64,000 nucleotides of DNA. Origin: JBQDBK01 sp052090825 (lineage in GTDB: Bacteria > Bacillota > Clostridia > Tissierellales > Peptoniphilaceae). Made by a program: the position numbers and the translations under genes. Within the stretch, counting starts at the first letter, position 1, and every line of letters begins with the position of its first letter. The notes beneath the pieces were generated by a model that worked only from the letters and a program-made list of their open reading frames with translations, ran no database searches and was not told where the DNA came from. Below are positions 1 to 8,428 of this stretch, in pieces. Location of the stretch: assembly GCA_052090825.1 (NCBI GenBank), contig JBQDBK010000003.1, forward strand, positions 1-64,000, given 5' to 3'.

Positions 1-1229
1 TTTCTGTAGTGTTTGCCTTCAAAGTTAATTTTTTTAACATCCTCATAAATTGTTTCTATTACCTTGTCAAAATTTTTGTCACTATAGACTAAATTAAGAA
101 CTCTCCCGCCATTAGTCTTTAAAATTCCGTCCTCTATTTTTGTACCCGCATGATATACTTTTGACTTTAATCCATTACCAATACTTATTTCTTTATTCTT
201 TTCATAGCTTTCAGGATAACCTCCTGCACTTAAAACTAAACAAAGAGCTTTTTTATCATTGACTTTCAAATCAATTTTCTCAAGATTACCTTCACTTGTT
301 GCCTGTAAAAGTTCCAATATATCATTATCTATTCTCTCTAAGATTACTTGAGTTTCAGGATCACCAAATCTTACATTGAATTCTAATACATCTATATTAG
401 AATCACTTATCATAAGACCTATAAATAAAGTTCCTCTGTATTCAATTCCATCTTTTTGAAATCCTTCAAGTATAGGATTAAGTATTTCTTTTTCTATTCT
501 TTCTAAAAAAGGTTCAGCTTCTAAATTGGGTGAGTAAGTTCCCATTCCACCTGTGTTTAAACCCTTTTCTCCTGTAAATATTTTTTTGTGGTCTCTTGAT
601 GTAGGTAGGGGTAAGATTTTTTTAGAGTCCGTTAAACAAATTAAACTCATTTCAAAGCCATTTAAAAATTCTTCAATAACTACTTTTTTATTATTAAACT
701 TATTCTTCTTTATTACTTCTTCTAAAAAACTTTCAGCCTCTTCTAGTGTTTCAGCTATTAAAACACCCTTTCCAGCAGCAAGTCCATCAGCCTTTATTAC
801 AACCTTGCCCTTTTCTTCTAATAATATCTCAGAAAATCTTAAAGCCTTGTCATAATCCTCTGTTTCGATATAAGCAGCTGTTGCTATCTTGTGTTTATCT
901 AGAAACTTTTTAGTATAAGCCTTACTAGCTTCAAATTGAGCAGCTTCTTTTTTTGGTCCAAATATTTTTAAACCCGCTTGTAAAAATTCATCCACAATTC
1001 CTTGACACAGTGGAGCTTCAGGTCCAACTACTGTATAATCAATCTTTTCATCTTTAGCAAAATCTAAAAGACCTTTTATATCATCTGCTTCTATGTCGAT
1101 GTTTTTGCCTAAATCTAAGCTTCCACCATTCCCAGTTGCAAAATAAAGCTGCCTACTATTATCCCCTTCTAAAAGTTTATTGGCTAGTGCATATTCCCTT
1201 GCGCCACTTCCAACTATTAAAATTTTCAT
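1..1229 (-). CDS. purD: Phosphoribosylamine-glycine ligase, 3' end beyond window
   Basis: GAR synthetase joins glycine to phosphoribosylamine using ATP, the second step of purine synthesis. Translating the minus strand from the ATG at 1229 gives MKILIVGSGAREYAL, the typical PurD start. An ATP-grasp body follows, with KADGLAAGKGV and the metal/ATP-site segment FNVRFGDPE. About 410 codons are present; the family is about 420 residues, so only the last few are missing past position 1. A TAGGAGGG site lies just upstream of the start. It is the last pur gene seen, 8 nt downstream of purH, and shares the operon promoter upstream of purC. Confidence 0.96.
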   Translation of the reverse strand, partial: MKILIVGSGAREYALANKLLEGDNSRQLYFATGNGGSLDLGKNIDIEADDIKGLLDFAKDEKIDYTVVGPEAPLCQGIVDEFLQAGLKIFGPKKEAAQFEASKAYTKKFLDKHKIATAAYIETEDYDKALRFSEILLEEKGKVVIKADGLAAGKGVLIAETLEEAESFLEEVIKKNKFNNKKVVIEEFLNGFEMSLICLTDSKKILPLPTSRDHKKIFTGEKGLNTGGMGTYSPNLEAEPFLERIEKEILNPILEGFQKDGIEYRGTLFIGLMISDSNIDVLEFNVRFGDPETQVILERIDNDILELLQATSEGNLEKIDLKVNDKKALCLVLSAGGYPESYEKNKEISIGNGLKSKVYHAGTKIEDGILKTNGGRVLNLVYSDKNFDKVIETIYEDVKKINFEGKHYR

Positions 1230-1237
1230 ATACCCTC

Positions 1238-2740
1238 CTAGTGCTTAAAGTGCCTATTTTTACTAAATACCATAGATATTCCAAGTTCATTACACTTATC
1301 TATTGAATCCTTATCTCTTAAGGAACCCCCTGGCTGAATAATTGAACTAATCCCCATTTCACCTGCAAGACTAACACAGTCATCAAAAGGGAAAAATGCA
1401 TCTGATGCAAGTACTCCACCTTTAAAACTCTTGTCATAGTGGTTTTTTATGTTTTCTAAAGCCCATATTCTAGAGGTTTCTCCTCCTCCTATGCCAAGAG
1501 TAGTCTTATCTTTTACTATAACTACAGCATTAGATTTGACATATTTAACAACCTTCATCGCAAATTTCAAGTCGCTTATTTCTCTATCACTTGGCTCTTT
1601 ATCTGTTACTAAATTTATTTCATCTTCAGCTTTATCCCTATCTTGAACTAAAACTATACCATCCAAGTATTTAAGGTCTATTCTAGGAACACTTAAAGAA
1701 AAATCTATTTTAACCAATCTTAGGTTCTTTTTCTTTTTCAAAATTTCTAAGGCTTCTTCAGTAAAGTCATTAGCTGCTATTATTTCTAAAAAAGTTTTTG
1801 TTAATTCTTCTGCTAAGGGCCCATCAACTCTTCCATTTAAGGCCACTATTCCACCAAAAATAGATATAGGGTCTGCCTTATAGGTTTCCTTATAGGATTC
1901 TAATAAATTATCCTTAAGGGACACTCCACAAGGACTGGCATGCTTTAAAGCTACTGCTGCATTAGATCCTAATTCTGCACATAATTCCACTGCAACATTT
2001 AAGTCATTGTAGTTATTAAAGGACATTTCTTTACCATGTATAACTTCTGCATTTGAAAGAAAACTTAGAACTGAATCATCCTTATAAACTCTTGCCTTTT
2101 GTGTAGGATTTTCGCCATACCTAAGCTCATTTTTTCTTTCTAGACCTATAGTTAAATAATCTAATTGAGAATCTATCCTATTGGCAAAATACCCTGCAAC
2201 CTTTGAATCGTAATAGGCAGTTAAGCTGTAGGCTTTAGCCGCTAAAGTTTCTCTAAATTTTAAGTCTATATTATTATTCTTTAACCTATCTATCACTTCT
2301 TCATAGTCATTTATATCTGTTACTACTAAGACATCCTTATGATTTTTAGCTGCTGCTCTTATTAGAGTTGGTCCACCAATATCTATATTTTCAATAATAT
2401 TTTCGCGATCCTTTGTCTTTAAGGCTCCTGAAAAATCATAAAGATTTACTACTACTATATCTATTCCCTCTATATTTTCTTCTCTTATAGTTTTTTCATC
2501 TTCCTTGTGACCACGCCTATAAAGAATTCCTCCATGCACATAAGGTGATAGAGTCTTTACTCTGCCATCTAAAATCTCTTTAAACTTTGTAACTTGGCTT
2601 ATATCAGTAGCTTCAATTCCCAATTCTCTTATAGCCTTTAGGGTACCACCTGTTGAAATTAGCTCATAACCTAAGTTAATAAGATTTTCAGCTAAATATT
2701 TTAAATTACTTTTATCTGTTAGAGATATAAGAGCTCTCAT
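1238..2740 (-). CDS. purH: Bifunctional AICAR transformylase / IMP cyclohydrolase
   Basis: PurH catalyses the last two steps to IMP: formylation of AICAR and ring closure. The 500-residue length is normal. The N-terminal third (about 1-190) is the IMP cyclohydrolase domain, opening MRALISLTDKSNL with STGGT. The rest is AICAR transformylase with the diagnostic KHASPCG motif and a C-terminal IQPGGSLRD segment. The ATG directly follows the purN stop (TGA-ATG), and its ribosome site GAGGAGGGG lies inside the last purN codons. Translation is therefore probably coupled to purN. Confidence 0.97.
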   Translation of the reverse strand: MRALISLTDKSNLKYLAENLINLGYELISTGGTLKAIRELGIEATDISQVTKFKEILDGRVKTLSPYVHGGILYRRGHKEDEKTIREENIEGIDIVVVNLYDFSGALKTKDRENIIENIDIGGPTLIRAAAKNHKDVLVVTDINDYEEVIDRLKNNNIDLKFRETLAAKAYSLTAYYDSKVAGYFANRIDSQLDYLTIGLERKNELRYGENPTQKARVYKDDSVLSFLSNAEVIHGKEMSFNNYNDLNVAVELCAELGSNAAVALKHASPCGVSLKDNLLESYKETYKADPISIFGGIVALNGRVDGPLAEELTKTFLEIIAANDFTEEALEILKKKKNLRLVKIDFSLSVPRIDLKYLDGIVLVQDRDKAEDEINLVTDKEPSDREISDLKFAMKVVKYVKSNAVVIVKDKTTLGIGGGETSRIWALENIKNHYDKSFKGGVLASDAFFPFDDCVSLAGEMGISSIIQPGGSLRDKDSIDKCNELGISMVFSKNRHFKH

Positions 2741-3292
2741 TCAATTCCCCTCCTCTATCTTTTTAATAGCATCCTTTAATATTACATGTTCAATTTCCAG
2801 TACCATCTTTTGAATTTCACTTGGACTCTTGGCATCTTCTATGGAAATTTCTCTTTGTAAGACTATATCTCCCTTATCTAATTCCTCATTTACATAATGA
2901 ACTGTAGCTCCTGATACTTTATCCTTATTTTCAAATACAGCTTCATGAACATTTAACCCATAAAATCCCTTGCCCCCATACTTAGGAAGTAGAGATGGAT
3001 GTATATTAATTATTTTATTTTCATAGTTTTTTAAAATTACATCTGATACTTTTTTCAAATAACCGGCTAAGACTATAAGATCTATTTTATAAGCTTTTAA
3101 TTTCTTTAATATATCCTCATCATTCTTTATAACAAAAGCATCTATTCCTGCATTATGAGCATATATTAGCCCCTTAGCATCTTTATTAGAAACCACAAGG
3201 GCTAGCTTACTTTTAAATTCATCATTTTTTTTTGCATCAATTAAAGCCTTTAAGTTTGTTCCAGATCCCGATATAAAAACAGCTATATTCAT
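2741..3292 (-). CDS. purN: Phosphoribosylglycinamide formyltransferase
   Basis: GAR transformylase uses 10-formyl-tetrahydrofolate to formylate GAR. The 183 residues begin MNIAVFISGSGTNL, a standard PurN phosphate-binding opening. The catalytic His motif NIHPSLLP is present, as is the downstream EELDKGD segment carrying the catalytic Asp. The start overlaps the purM stop by four bases (ATGA), and the stop abuts the purH start. The gene is thus embedded in a tightly packed operon. Confidence 0.97.
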   Translation of the reverse strand: MNIAVFISGSGTNLKALIDAKKNDEFKSKLALVVSNKDAKGLIYAHNAGIDAFVIKNDEDILKKLKAYKIDLIVLAGYLKKVSDVILKNYENKIINIHPSLLPKYGGKGFYGLNVHEAVFENKDKVSGATVHYVNEELDKGDIVLQREISIEDAKSPSEIQKMVLEIEHVILKDAIKKIEEGN

Positions 3293-4317
3293 ACTATCTC
3301 AACGCCTTGACCTTCTACTACTTGACCTATAATATAAGCCTTATCATCTGTATTTTCATTTATATAATCTAAAATTTTCTCAGAGTCTTTTTTCTCAACT
3401 ATAATAGTCATACCAATACCCATATTAAAAGCTCTATACAATTCCTTTTCTTCAATTTTATTAGACTCGATTATAGCCTTAAAAACTTCTTCCATTTCCC
3501 AAGAAGCTTTATCTATATTTACTCCAAGTCCTTGAGGTAAAATTCTTGGTATATTTTCTAAAAGTCCTCCCCCAGTTATATTAGCTATTCCTAATATTTC
3601 AAACTTTTCAATTAGATCCAAGATTGTATTAACATATAATTTAGTCGGCTTTAAAAGAACCTCTCCTAAAGTTTTTTCACTATTATAAAATTTATTTTCT
3701 AAAGAAAGACCTAGCTCATCTAAAAATAATTTTCTAGCTAAGGAATATCCGTTTGAATGCAGTCCTGTTGACTTTAAACCTATAACAATATTACCAGCCT
3801 TTATATTTTTACCATCTATTATATTGTCCCTATCTACGATTCCAACACTAAATCCAGCTAAGTCATATTCATCTTTCGCATACATACCTGGTAATTCAGC
3901 AGTTTCTCCCCCTATAATAGCTGTTCCAGTATCTTTACAGCCTTTAGCAATGCCTTCTACAATTTCCTCAATTCTCTCAGGAATTATTTTATCCGCTCCT
4001 ATATAATCTAAAAAGAAAAGAGGTTTAGCTCCTTGGCAAATCAAATCATTTACACACATAGCTACAAGGTCTATACCTATAGTTTTATGGTCATTTAATT
4101 TTTGAGCTATTAGAAGTTTTGTTCCAACTCCATCAGTTGAGGCCAAAAGTGTAGGATGATCCATATCTTTAAAGTCATCTAAACTAAAACCACCACTAAA
4201 TAATCCTATATTCCCAAGTACTCCTTTTGTAAAAGTGCTTGAAACATGCTTTTTCATTAGTTCAACTGCCTTATTTCCAGAGTCTATATCTACTCCACTT
4301 TCTTTATAATTAATCAT
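3289..4317 (-). CDS. purM: Phosphoribosylformylglycinamidine cyclo-ligase
   Basis: AIR synthetase closes the imidazole ring of FGAM with ATP. The 342 residues match the family length. The N terminus reads YKESGVDIDSGN, followed by the glycine-rich STDGVGTKL segment, CVNDLICQGAKPLFFLDY and GGETAELPGMY, all PurM signatures. The ATG has an AAGGAG site. It lies 9 nt downstream of purF and overlaps purN by four bases. Confidence 0.97.
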   Translation of the reverse strand: MINYKESGVDIDSGNKAVELMKKHVSSTFTKGVLGNIGLFSGGFSLDDFKDMDHPTLLASTDGVGTKLLIAQKLNDHKTIGIDLVAMCVNDLICQGAKPLFFLDYIGADKIIPERIEEIVEGIAKGCKDTGTAIIGGETAELPGMYAKDEYDLAGFSVGIVDRDNIIDGKNIKAGNIVIGLKSTGLHSNGYSLARKLFLDELGLSLENKFYNSEKTLGEVLLKPTKLYVNTILDLIEKFEILGIANITGGGLLENIPRILPQGLGVNIDKASWEMEEVFKAIIESNKIEEKELYRAFNMGIGMTIIVEKKDSEKILDYINENTDDKAYIIGQVVEGQGVEIV

Positions 4318-4326
4318 ATCTTCTCC

Positions 4327-5670
4327 TTATATTACAATTGGATCTACAGGGTAGTTTCCATTAAAACAAGCTTTACAAAATCTATCTTCTTCTATTAAAG
4401 TAGCTTTTTTTGTTCCTTCCATAGATATAAAAGCTAACGAATCTGCATTAATCTTTTCTCTAATTTCTTCTATAGAATAATTAGCTGCAATTAAATTTTT
4501 TCTACTAGGTGTGTCTATCCCATAATAGCAAGGATATTTGACTGGAGGTGATGTTATCCTAAGATGAACTTCTTTTGCGCCAGCTTCCCTCATCCTTTTT
4601 ATTAAATTTGCTGATGTAGTCCCTCTTACTATTGAATCATCAATTAAAACAATTCTTTTCCCTTCAATTACATGTCTTAAAGGATTTAATTTTAATTTTA
4701 CAGCCATTTCTCTTTCTTCTTGAGTTGGTTTTATAAAGGTTCTGCCCATATACCTATTTTTAACAAGACCTACAGCATAAGGTATGCCAGTTTCTTGAGA
4801 ATATCCAATAGCTGATGGAATCCCACTATCAGGAACTGGAACTACAAGATCTACATCACAAGGAGATTCCTTAGAAAGAATTTCGCCACATCTTCTTCTA
4901 TAATTATAAGCATTTACCTTATCTAAAGTTGCATCGTCTCTGGCAAAATACACATACTCAAAAATACAATGTTTCTTTGATTTTTCCCCTTCATAAAAAG
5001 ATGAATTTATTCCGTCCTTATCTACAACTACAATTTCTCCCGGTTCTATATTTCTTTTAAATTTAGCTCCTATAATTTCTATTGGTGCATTTTCAGAAGA
5101 TATTATAATATCATCACTTTCCCCCATAACTAATGGCCTTATACCAAGAGGATCCCTAAAGGCTACTAGTTTGTCCTTCATCAATAGGACTACACTATAG
5201 GCCCCCTTTATCCTATCCATAGTTTTTTTAATAGCCTCTACAATATCTCCCTTATAGTATCTAGCTATTAAATAAAGTATTACCTCAGTATCAATGGCTG
5301 TTTGAAACATTATTCCATCTTCTTCTAACCTAGTTCTTAAAATTTGATGATTAATTAGATTTCCATTATGCCCTAAGCTAAATTCTGTATTTTTAGCAAA
5401 TGCCATTAGAGGTTGGGTATTATAATCATGAGATCCACCTGCTGTAGAATACCTAACATGACCAATCCCAATATTCCCTTGAAGTTTTTCAAAATTATCT
5501 TCTTTGAAAATATCTATTACTAATCCCATTCCCTTTTGTCTATTTAGCTTTTCACCATCTGAAACTGTAATTCCTGCTGACTCTTGTCCCCTATGTTGTA
5601 ATGAATTTAAGCCATAAAATAATTTTTTACTTACACTGGAATTAGAATAAATCCCTATTACTCCACACAT
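4327..5670 (-). CDS. purF: Amidophosphoribosyltransferase
   Basis: PurF makes phosphoribosylamine from PRPP and glutamine, the committed step. The protein starts Met-Cys (MCGVIGIYS), so Cys2 becomes the N-terminal glutaminase nucleophile once Met is removed; there is no propeptide. An N-terminal class II glutaminase domain is followed by a phosphoribosyltransferase domain with the PRPP loop VLIDDSIVRGTTS. Cysteines in KKHCIFEY, KYPCYYG and FCKACFNG match the four [4Fe-4S] ligands of the Bacillus-type enzyme. The 447-residue protein has a GAGGGG ribosome site that overlaps the purC 3' end. Confidence 0.97.
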   Translation of the reverse strand: MCGVIGIYSNSSVSKKLFYGLNSLQHRGQESAGITVSDGEKLNRQKGMGLVIDIFKEDNFEKLQGNIGIGHVRYSTAGGSHDYNTQPLMAFAKNTEFSLGHNGNLINHQILRTRLEEDGIMFQTAIDTEVILYLIARYYKGDIVEAIKKTMDRIKGAYSVVLLMKDKLVAFRDPLGIRPLVMGESDDIIISSENAPIEIIGAKFKRNIEPGEIVVVDKDGINSSFYEGEKSKKHCIFEYVYFARDDATLDKVNAYNYRRRCGEILSKESPCDVDLVVPVPDSGIPSAIGYSQETGIPYAVGLVKNRYMGRTFIKPTQEEREMAVKLKLNPLRHVIEGKRIVLIDDSIVRGTTSANLIKRMREAGAKEVHLRITSPPVKYPCYYGIDTPSRKNLIAANYSIEEIREKINADSLAFISMEGTKKATLIEEDRFCKACFNGNYPVDPIVI

Positions 5671-5671
5671 A

Positions 5672-6370
5672 TTAACCCCTCATTCTATTTAGAACTTCAG
5701 TATAACCTTCTATTAAATTTCCTAAATCTCTTCTAAAAATATCTTTATCAAATTTTTCATTAGTATCTTTATCCCAAAGTCTACACGTGTCTGGACTTAT
5801 TTCATCTGCCAATAAAATTTGACCATCATCAGTTTTTCCATATTCTATTTTAAAATCTACTAATCTTAGATTTAATTTCCCAAAGAATTCTTTAAGCAAT
5901 TCATTTATTTTCAATGTCTCTTCTCTCAAGTAATCATACTCTTCTTTACTTACTAACCCAAGGGCTATAGCGTGATCTTCACACATTAATGGATCTCCTA
6001 AATCATCATTTTTATACGATAATTCAAAAGTTGGTTGAGAAAAATTAATTCCCTCTTCTACACCATATCTCTTTGCAAAAGAACCTGCACTAATATTTCT
6101 TACTATTACCTCTAAAGGTAATATTTTAACCTTTTTAACTCTCATATCCCTTTCATTTAAAGTCTTGATATAATGTGTTTTTATGCCTTTTTCTTCTAGC
6201 ATTTCGAAAATAGCTTTTGTTATTTGTAAATTTAAAGTTCCTTTTCCCTCTATAGTCGCTTTTTTTTCGCCATTCCCAGCTGTGGCATCATCTTTATATC
6301 TAATAATATATTCATCTGATATATCTGTACTATAAACTTCTTTTGCTTTTCCTTCATATAATTTTTCCAT
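5672..6370 (-). CDS. purC: SAICAR synthetase
   Basis: PurC condenses CAIR with aspartate. It opens MEKLYEGKAKEVY and contains the substrate segments DDATAGNGEKK and PLEVIVRN, then DEISPDTCRLWD. I place the start at the ATG at 6370 (232 residues). It has a perfect GGAGGG site 4 nt upstream, and an in-frame TTG 12 nt further out would lie over that site. It is the first recognised pur gene; purE, purB and the FGAM synthase genes are not in the window. Expression is probably set by the leader described at 6381-6628. Confidence 0.97.
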   Translation of the reverse strand: MEKLYEGKAKEVYSTDISDEYIIRYKDDATAGNGEKKATIEGKGTLNLQITKAIFEMLEEKGIKTHYIKTLNERDMRVKKVKILPLEVIVRNISAGSFAKRYGVEEGINFSQPTFELSYKNDDLGDPLMCEDHAIALGLVSKEEYDYLREETLKINELLKEFFGKLNLRLVDFKIEYGKTDDGQILLADEISPDTCRLWDKDTNEKFDKDIFRRDLGNLIEGYTEVLNRMRG

Positions 6371-6380
6371 TTTTCCCTCC

Positions 6381-6410
6381 AATAAAAATAGAGAACCCCT
6401 CTAGGTTCTC
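6381..6410 (-). promoter_or_regulatory. Terminator-like hairpin in pur leader (possible attenuator)
   Basis: Read on the minus strand, GAGAACC and GGTTCTC form a 7-bp stem around a 6-nt loop, followed at once by TATTTTTATT and then the purC ribosome site. It lies between the leader ORF stop and purC. It could terminate leader transcripts (attenuation) or simply end the leader ORF. I could not identify a competing antiterminator. Confidence 0.5.
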
Positions 6411-6415
6411 CTTAT

Positions 6416-6592
6416 TTACCATTTAAATTTACTTGCACTTATCCTATTAGTTTTTACATTTAGGCATAATTTACCCCTTAATTTATTGATAAGGTCTAGG
6501 TCATAACAGATTTGTCCCACACTAAGCATAGGTGAATCTATTAAATCTATTTCAATTACTGATTCTCTATATAAGTGGTAAAATCCGAACAT
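6416..6592 (-). CDS. Leader ORF upstream of purC, 58 residues, unknown
   Basis: A small ORF on the minus strand starts at the ATG at 6592, six bases after a GGAGG site, and ends TAA at 6416. The predicted peptide begins MFGFYHLYRES and ends SASKFKW. It contains two cysteines, has no membrane segment, and I do not recognise it. It occupies most of the purC leader and ends just before the terminator-like hairpin, so it may be a regulatory leader peptide, a small purine-linked protein or a gene remnant. The PurBox-like site overlaps its start codon. Confidence 0.5.
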   Translation of the reverse strand: MFGFYHLYRESVIEIDLIDSPMLSVGQICYDLDLINKLRGKLCLNVKTNRISASKFKW

Positions 6593-6593
6593 T
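6581..6593 (+). promoter_or_regulatory. PurBox-like operator
   Basis: AAATCCGAACATT matches the B. subtilis/L. lactis PurR site consensus AWWWCCGAACWWT at every position, in the leader of the pur operon. I see only one copy; a second inverted copy at the usual spacing was not found. It points to control by a PRPP-responsive PurR protein. No purR gene is in the window. Confidence 0.6.
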
Positions 6594-6622
6594 ATAAGCC
6601 TCCAAATCCATAATATAAAATC

Positions 6623-6628
6623 ATTATA
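6623..6628 (-). promoter_or_regulatory. Candidate pur operon -10 element
   Basis: On the minus strand TATAAT is preceded by TGT, an extended -10 (TG-N-TATAAT). The -35 region (CTTTTA at 17 nt) is poor. Transcription would begin near 6616, about 24 nt before the leader ORF and 245 nt before purC. Confidence 0.45.
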
Positions 6629-6746
6629 ACACAGTTTAACATTTTTAAAAGTATTTTTATTTACTTTTAAATTTTAAATTGCAAATGAACTTAAAATTTC
6701 TTAATTTAAAGTCTTACTTGTGTTAATATACTTAAAGAGGTGAATT

Positions 6747-7511
6747 ATGGAATATTTAAATCTAGAAACTTTAATAATACTTTTACCCATGCTTTTTATG
6801 GCTGGCTTTATAGATTCTATAGCTGGTGGTGGTGGACTTATATCTCTTCCAGCATATTTGTTATCAGGACTACCTATCCACAATGCAATTGCTACTAATA
6901 AATTGCAATCAACTTTTGGTACCTCTCTTACTACCTTTAGGTTTATTAAAAATGGATTTGTAAATTTCAAACTAGTCTTACCTTCAATTATAGCCGCTAT
7001 CTTAGGATCTTCCATAGGTTCTAATTTAACTCTTTTGCTAAGTGAAAAAGTCTTAAACACTATTATGCTATTCGTTTTACCCCTTGCAGCAATTTTGGTT
7101 TTAAATAAAAATTCCTTAAATTTAAAAGAGGGTAAAAAGTTAATTGTTAGCAAAAAAACATATATTATAGTTTCATTAAGTGCTTTTTTTATAGGTATGT
7201 ACGATGGATTTTATGGTCCTGGAACAGGAACCTTTCTTATTATTGCCTTTAGTATTTTTGGCAAAATGAATGTAAAATATGCTAACGGAAATGCTAAAGT
7301 AATAAATCTCACAACAAATATAACTTCTCTAGCTGTATTTTTAACTAGTGGAAAAGTGATAATTCCCTTAGGTTTAGTTTCTGCCCTGGCTACTATGTCT
7401 GGTAATTATATAGGCAGTGGCTTAGCTATGAAAAGTGCTGATAAATTTACAAGACCTGCTATTTTACTAGTATTATTTATACTAGCTTTAAAAGTTTTTA
7501 AAATTATATAG
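6747..7511 (+). CDS. TSUP (TauE/SafE-type) membrane transporter
   Basis: This 254-residue, very hydrophobic protein has about eight predicted membrane segments. Its N-terminal segment GFIDSIAGGGGLISLP and the repeated-half motif GMYDGFYGPGTGTFL are the two hallmark glycine-rich motifs of the TSUP/DUF81 family. Members export or import small organosulfur or carboxylate anions; the substrate cannot be read here. The ATG has an AGAGGTG site. It is the first gene of a plus-strand unit, with the MoxR-like ATPase starting 8 nt after it, so the carrier and the MoxR-VWA pair are probably co-expressed. Confidence 0.88.
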   Translation: MEYLNLETLIILLPMLFMAGFIDSIAGGGGLISLPAYLLSGLPIHNAIATNKLQSTFGTSLTTFRFIKNGFVNFKLVLPSIIAAILGSSIGSNLTLLLSEKVLNTIMLFVLPLAAILVLNKNSLNLKEGKKLIVSKKTYIIVSLSAFFIGMYDGFYGPGTGTFLIIAFSIFGKMNVKYANGNAKVINLTTNITSLAVFLTSGKVIIPLGLVSALATMSGNYIGSGLAMKSADKFTRPAILLVLFILALKVFKII

Positions 7512-7519
7512 GAGGATAA

Positions 7520-8428
7520 ATGAAAGATATTTTATTACAACAAGGAGTTTCAGAAAAACTCCTTAAAGAAGTTGGTAAATTCATAGATTTTTACGACTTA
7601 GATAAGTCTAAAGAGTATAGGATCCCAAAGCCTAGATTTAATTATTATGGAAAAGAAGTTTGGGAAAAAGCAATTGCTGGTATCTTATCAGGTAATCATA
7701 TTTTATTATCTGGACCAAAGGCAACTGGTAAAAATGTTTTATCTGAAAATTTAGCTTATATTTTCAAAAGACCACTTTGGACAATTTCGTTAAATATAAA
7801 TACAGATGCCTCATCTCTAATCGGATCAGATACCTTTAAAAACAACGAGGTTATTCTTAAAGAAGGTCCAGTCTACCAAGTAGCTAAATACGGAGGCTTT
7901 GGAGTTTTTGATGAGATAAATATGGCTAAAAACGAAGCTCTATCTGTTGTTCACTCAGCCCTAGACTATAGGCGAATTATAGATGTTCCCGGCTACGACA
8001 GACTAAAAGCTCACGAGGCCAGTAGATTTATTGCAACTATGAACCATGGCTATATTGGCACAAGAGATTTAAATGAAGCCCTAGTATCAAGATTTTTAGT
8101 TATTGATATGCCAACTATCTCACTAGAAAACTTAACTAAAGTTTTAAAAAACAATAGTAATTTAAAAGATGAATATGTTAAAAGATTTGCAAAATTATTT
8201 TTAGATTTAGAAAAAAAATCTTTAAATGCCGAAATATCATCTAAATCTATAGACTTAAGAGGACTTTTAAGCTCAATTTCTCTTATGGAATATGGATTGG
8301 GAATTAAAGAATCTATACAAATGGGTATGAGTCATAAAAGTTTTGACCTATATGAAAGTGAAATTGTAGAAGATGTACTATCAACTTTATTTGAAAAAGA
8401 TTTAAGACCTGAGGAACTTTTTAAATGA
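7520..8428 (+). CDS. MoxR-like AAA+ ATPase
   Basis: The 302-residue AAA+ protein has a Walker A segment GPKATGKN at about 65-72, Walker B GVFDEIN at about 128-134, sensor-1 FIATMNHG and an arginine-finger region EALVSRF. This is the MoxR/NirQ/CbbQ layout, and such ATPases work with a VWA partner to activate or insert cofactors into a target complex. The P-loop ends Lys-Asn rather than the usual Lys-Ser/Thr. The gene overlaps the downstream VWA gene by four bases (ATGA). The target is unknown. Confidence 0.85.
   Translation: MKDILLQQGVSEKLLKEVGKFIDFYDLDKSKEYRIPKPRFNYYGKEVWEKAIAGILSGNHILLSGPKATGKNVLSENLAYIFKRPLWTISLNINTDASSLIGSDTFKNNEVILKEGPVYQVAKYGGFGVFDEINMAKNEALSVVHSALDYRRIIDVPGYDRLKAHEASRFIATMNHGYIGTRDLNEALVSRFLVIDMPTISLENLTKVLKNNSNLKDEYVKRFAKLFLDLEKKSLNAEISSKSIDLRGLLSSISLMEYGLGIKESIQMGMSHKSFDLYESEIVEDVLSTLFEKDLRPEELFK

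Noticed and set aside
3824..4006. Plus-strand ORF inside purM
   Set aside because: It is antisense to a strong gene, with low-complexity Ser/Ile-rich translation and no ribosome site. Other such antisense frames were dropped for the same reason.
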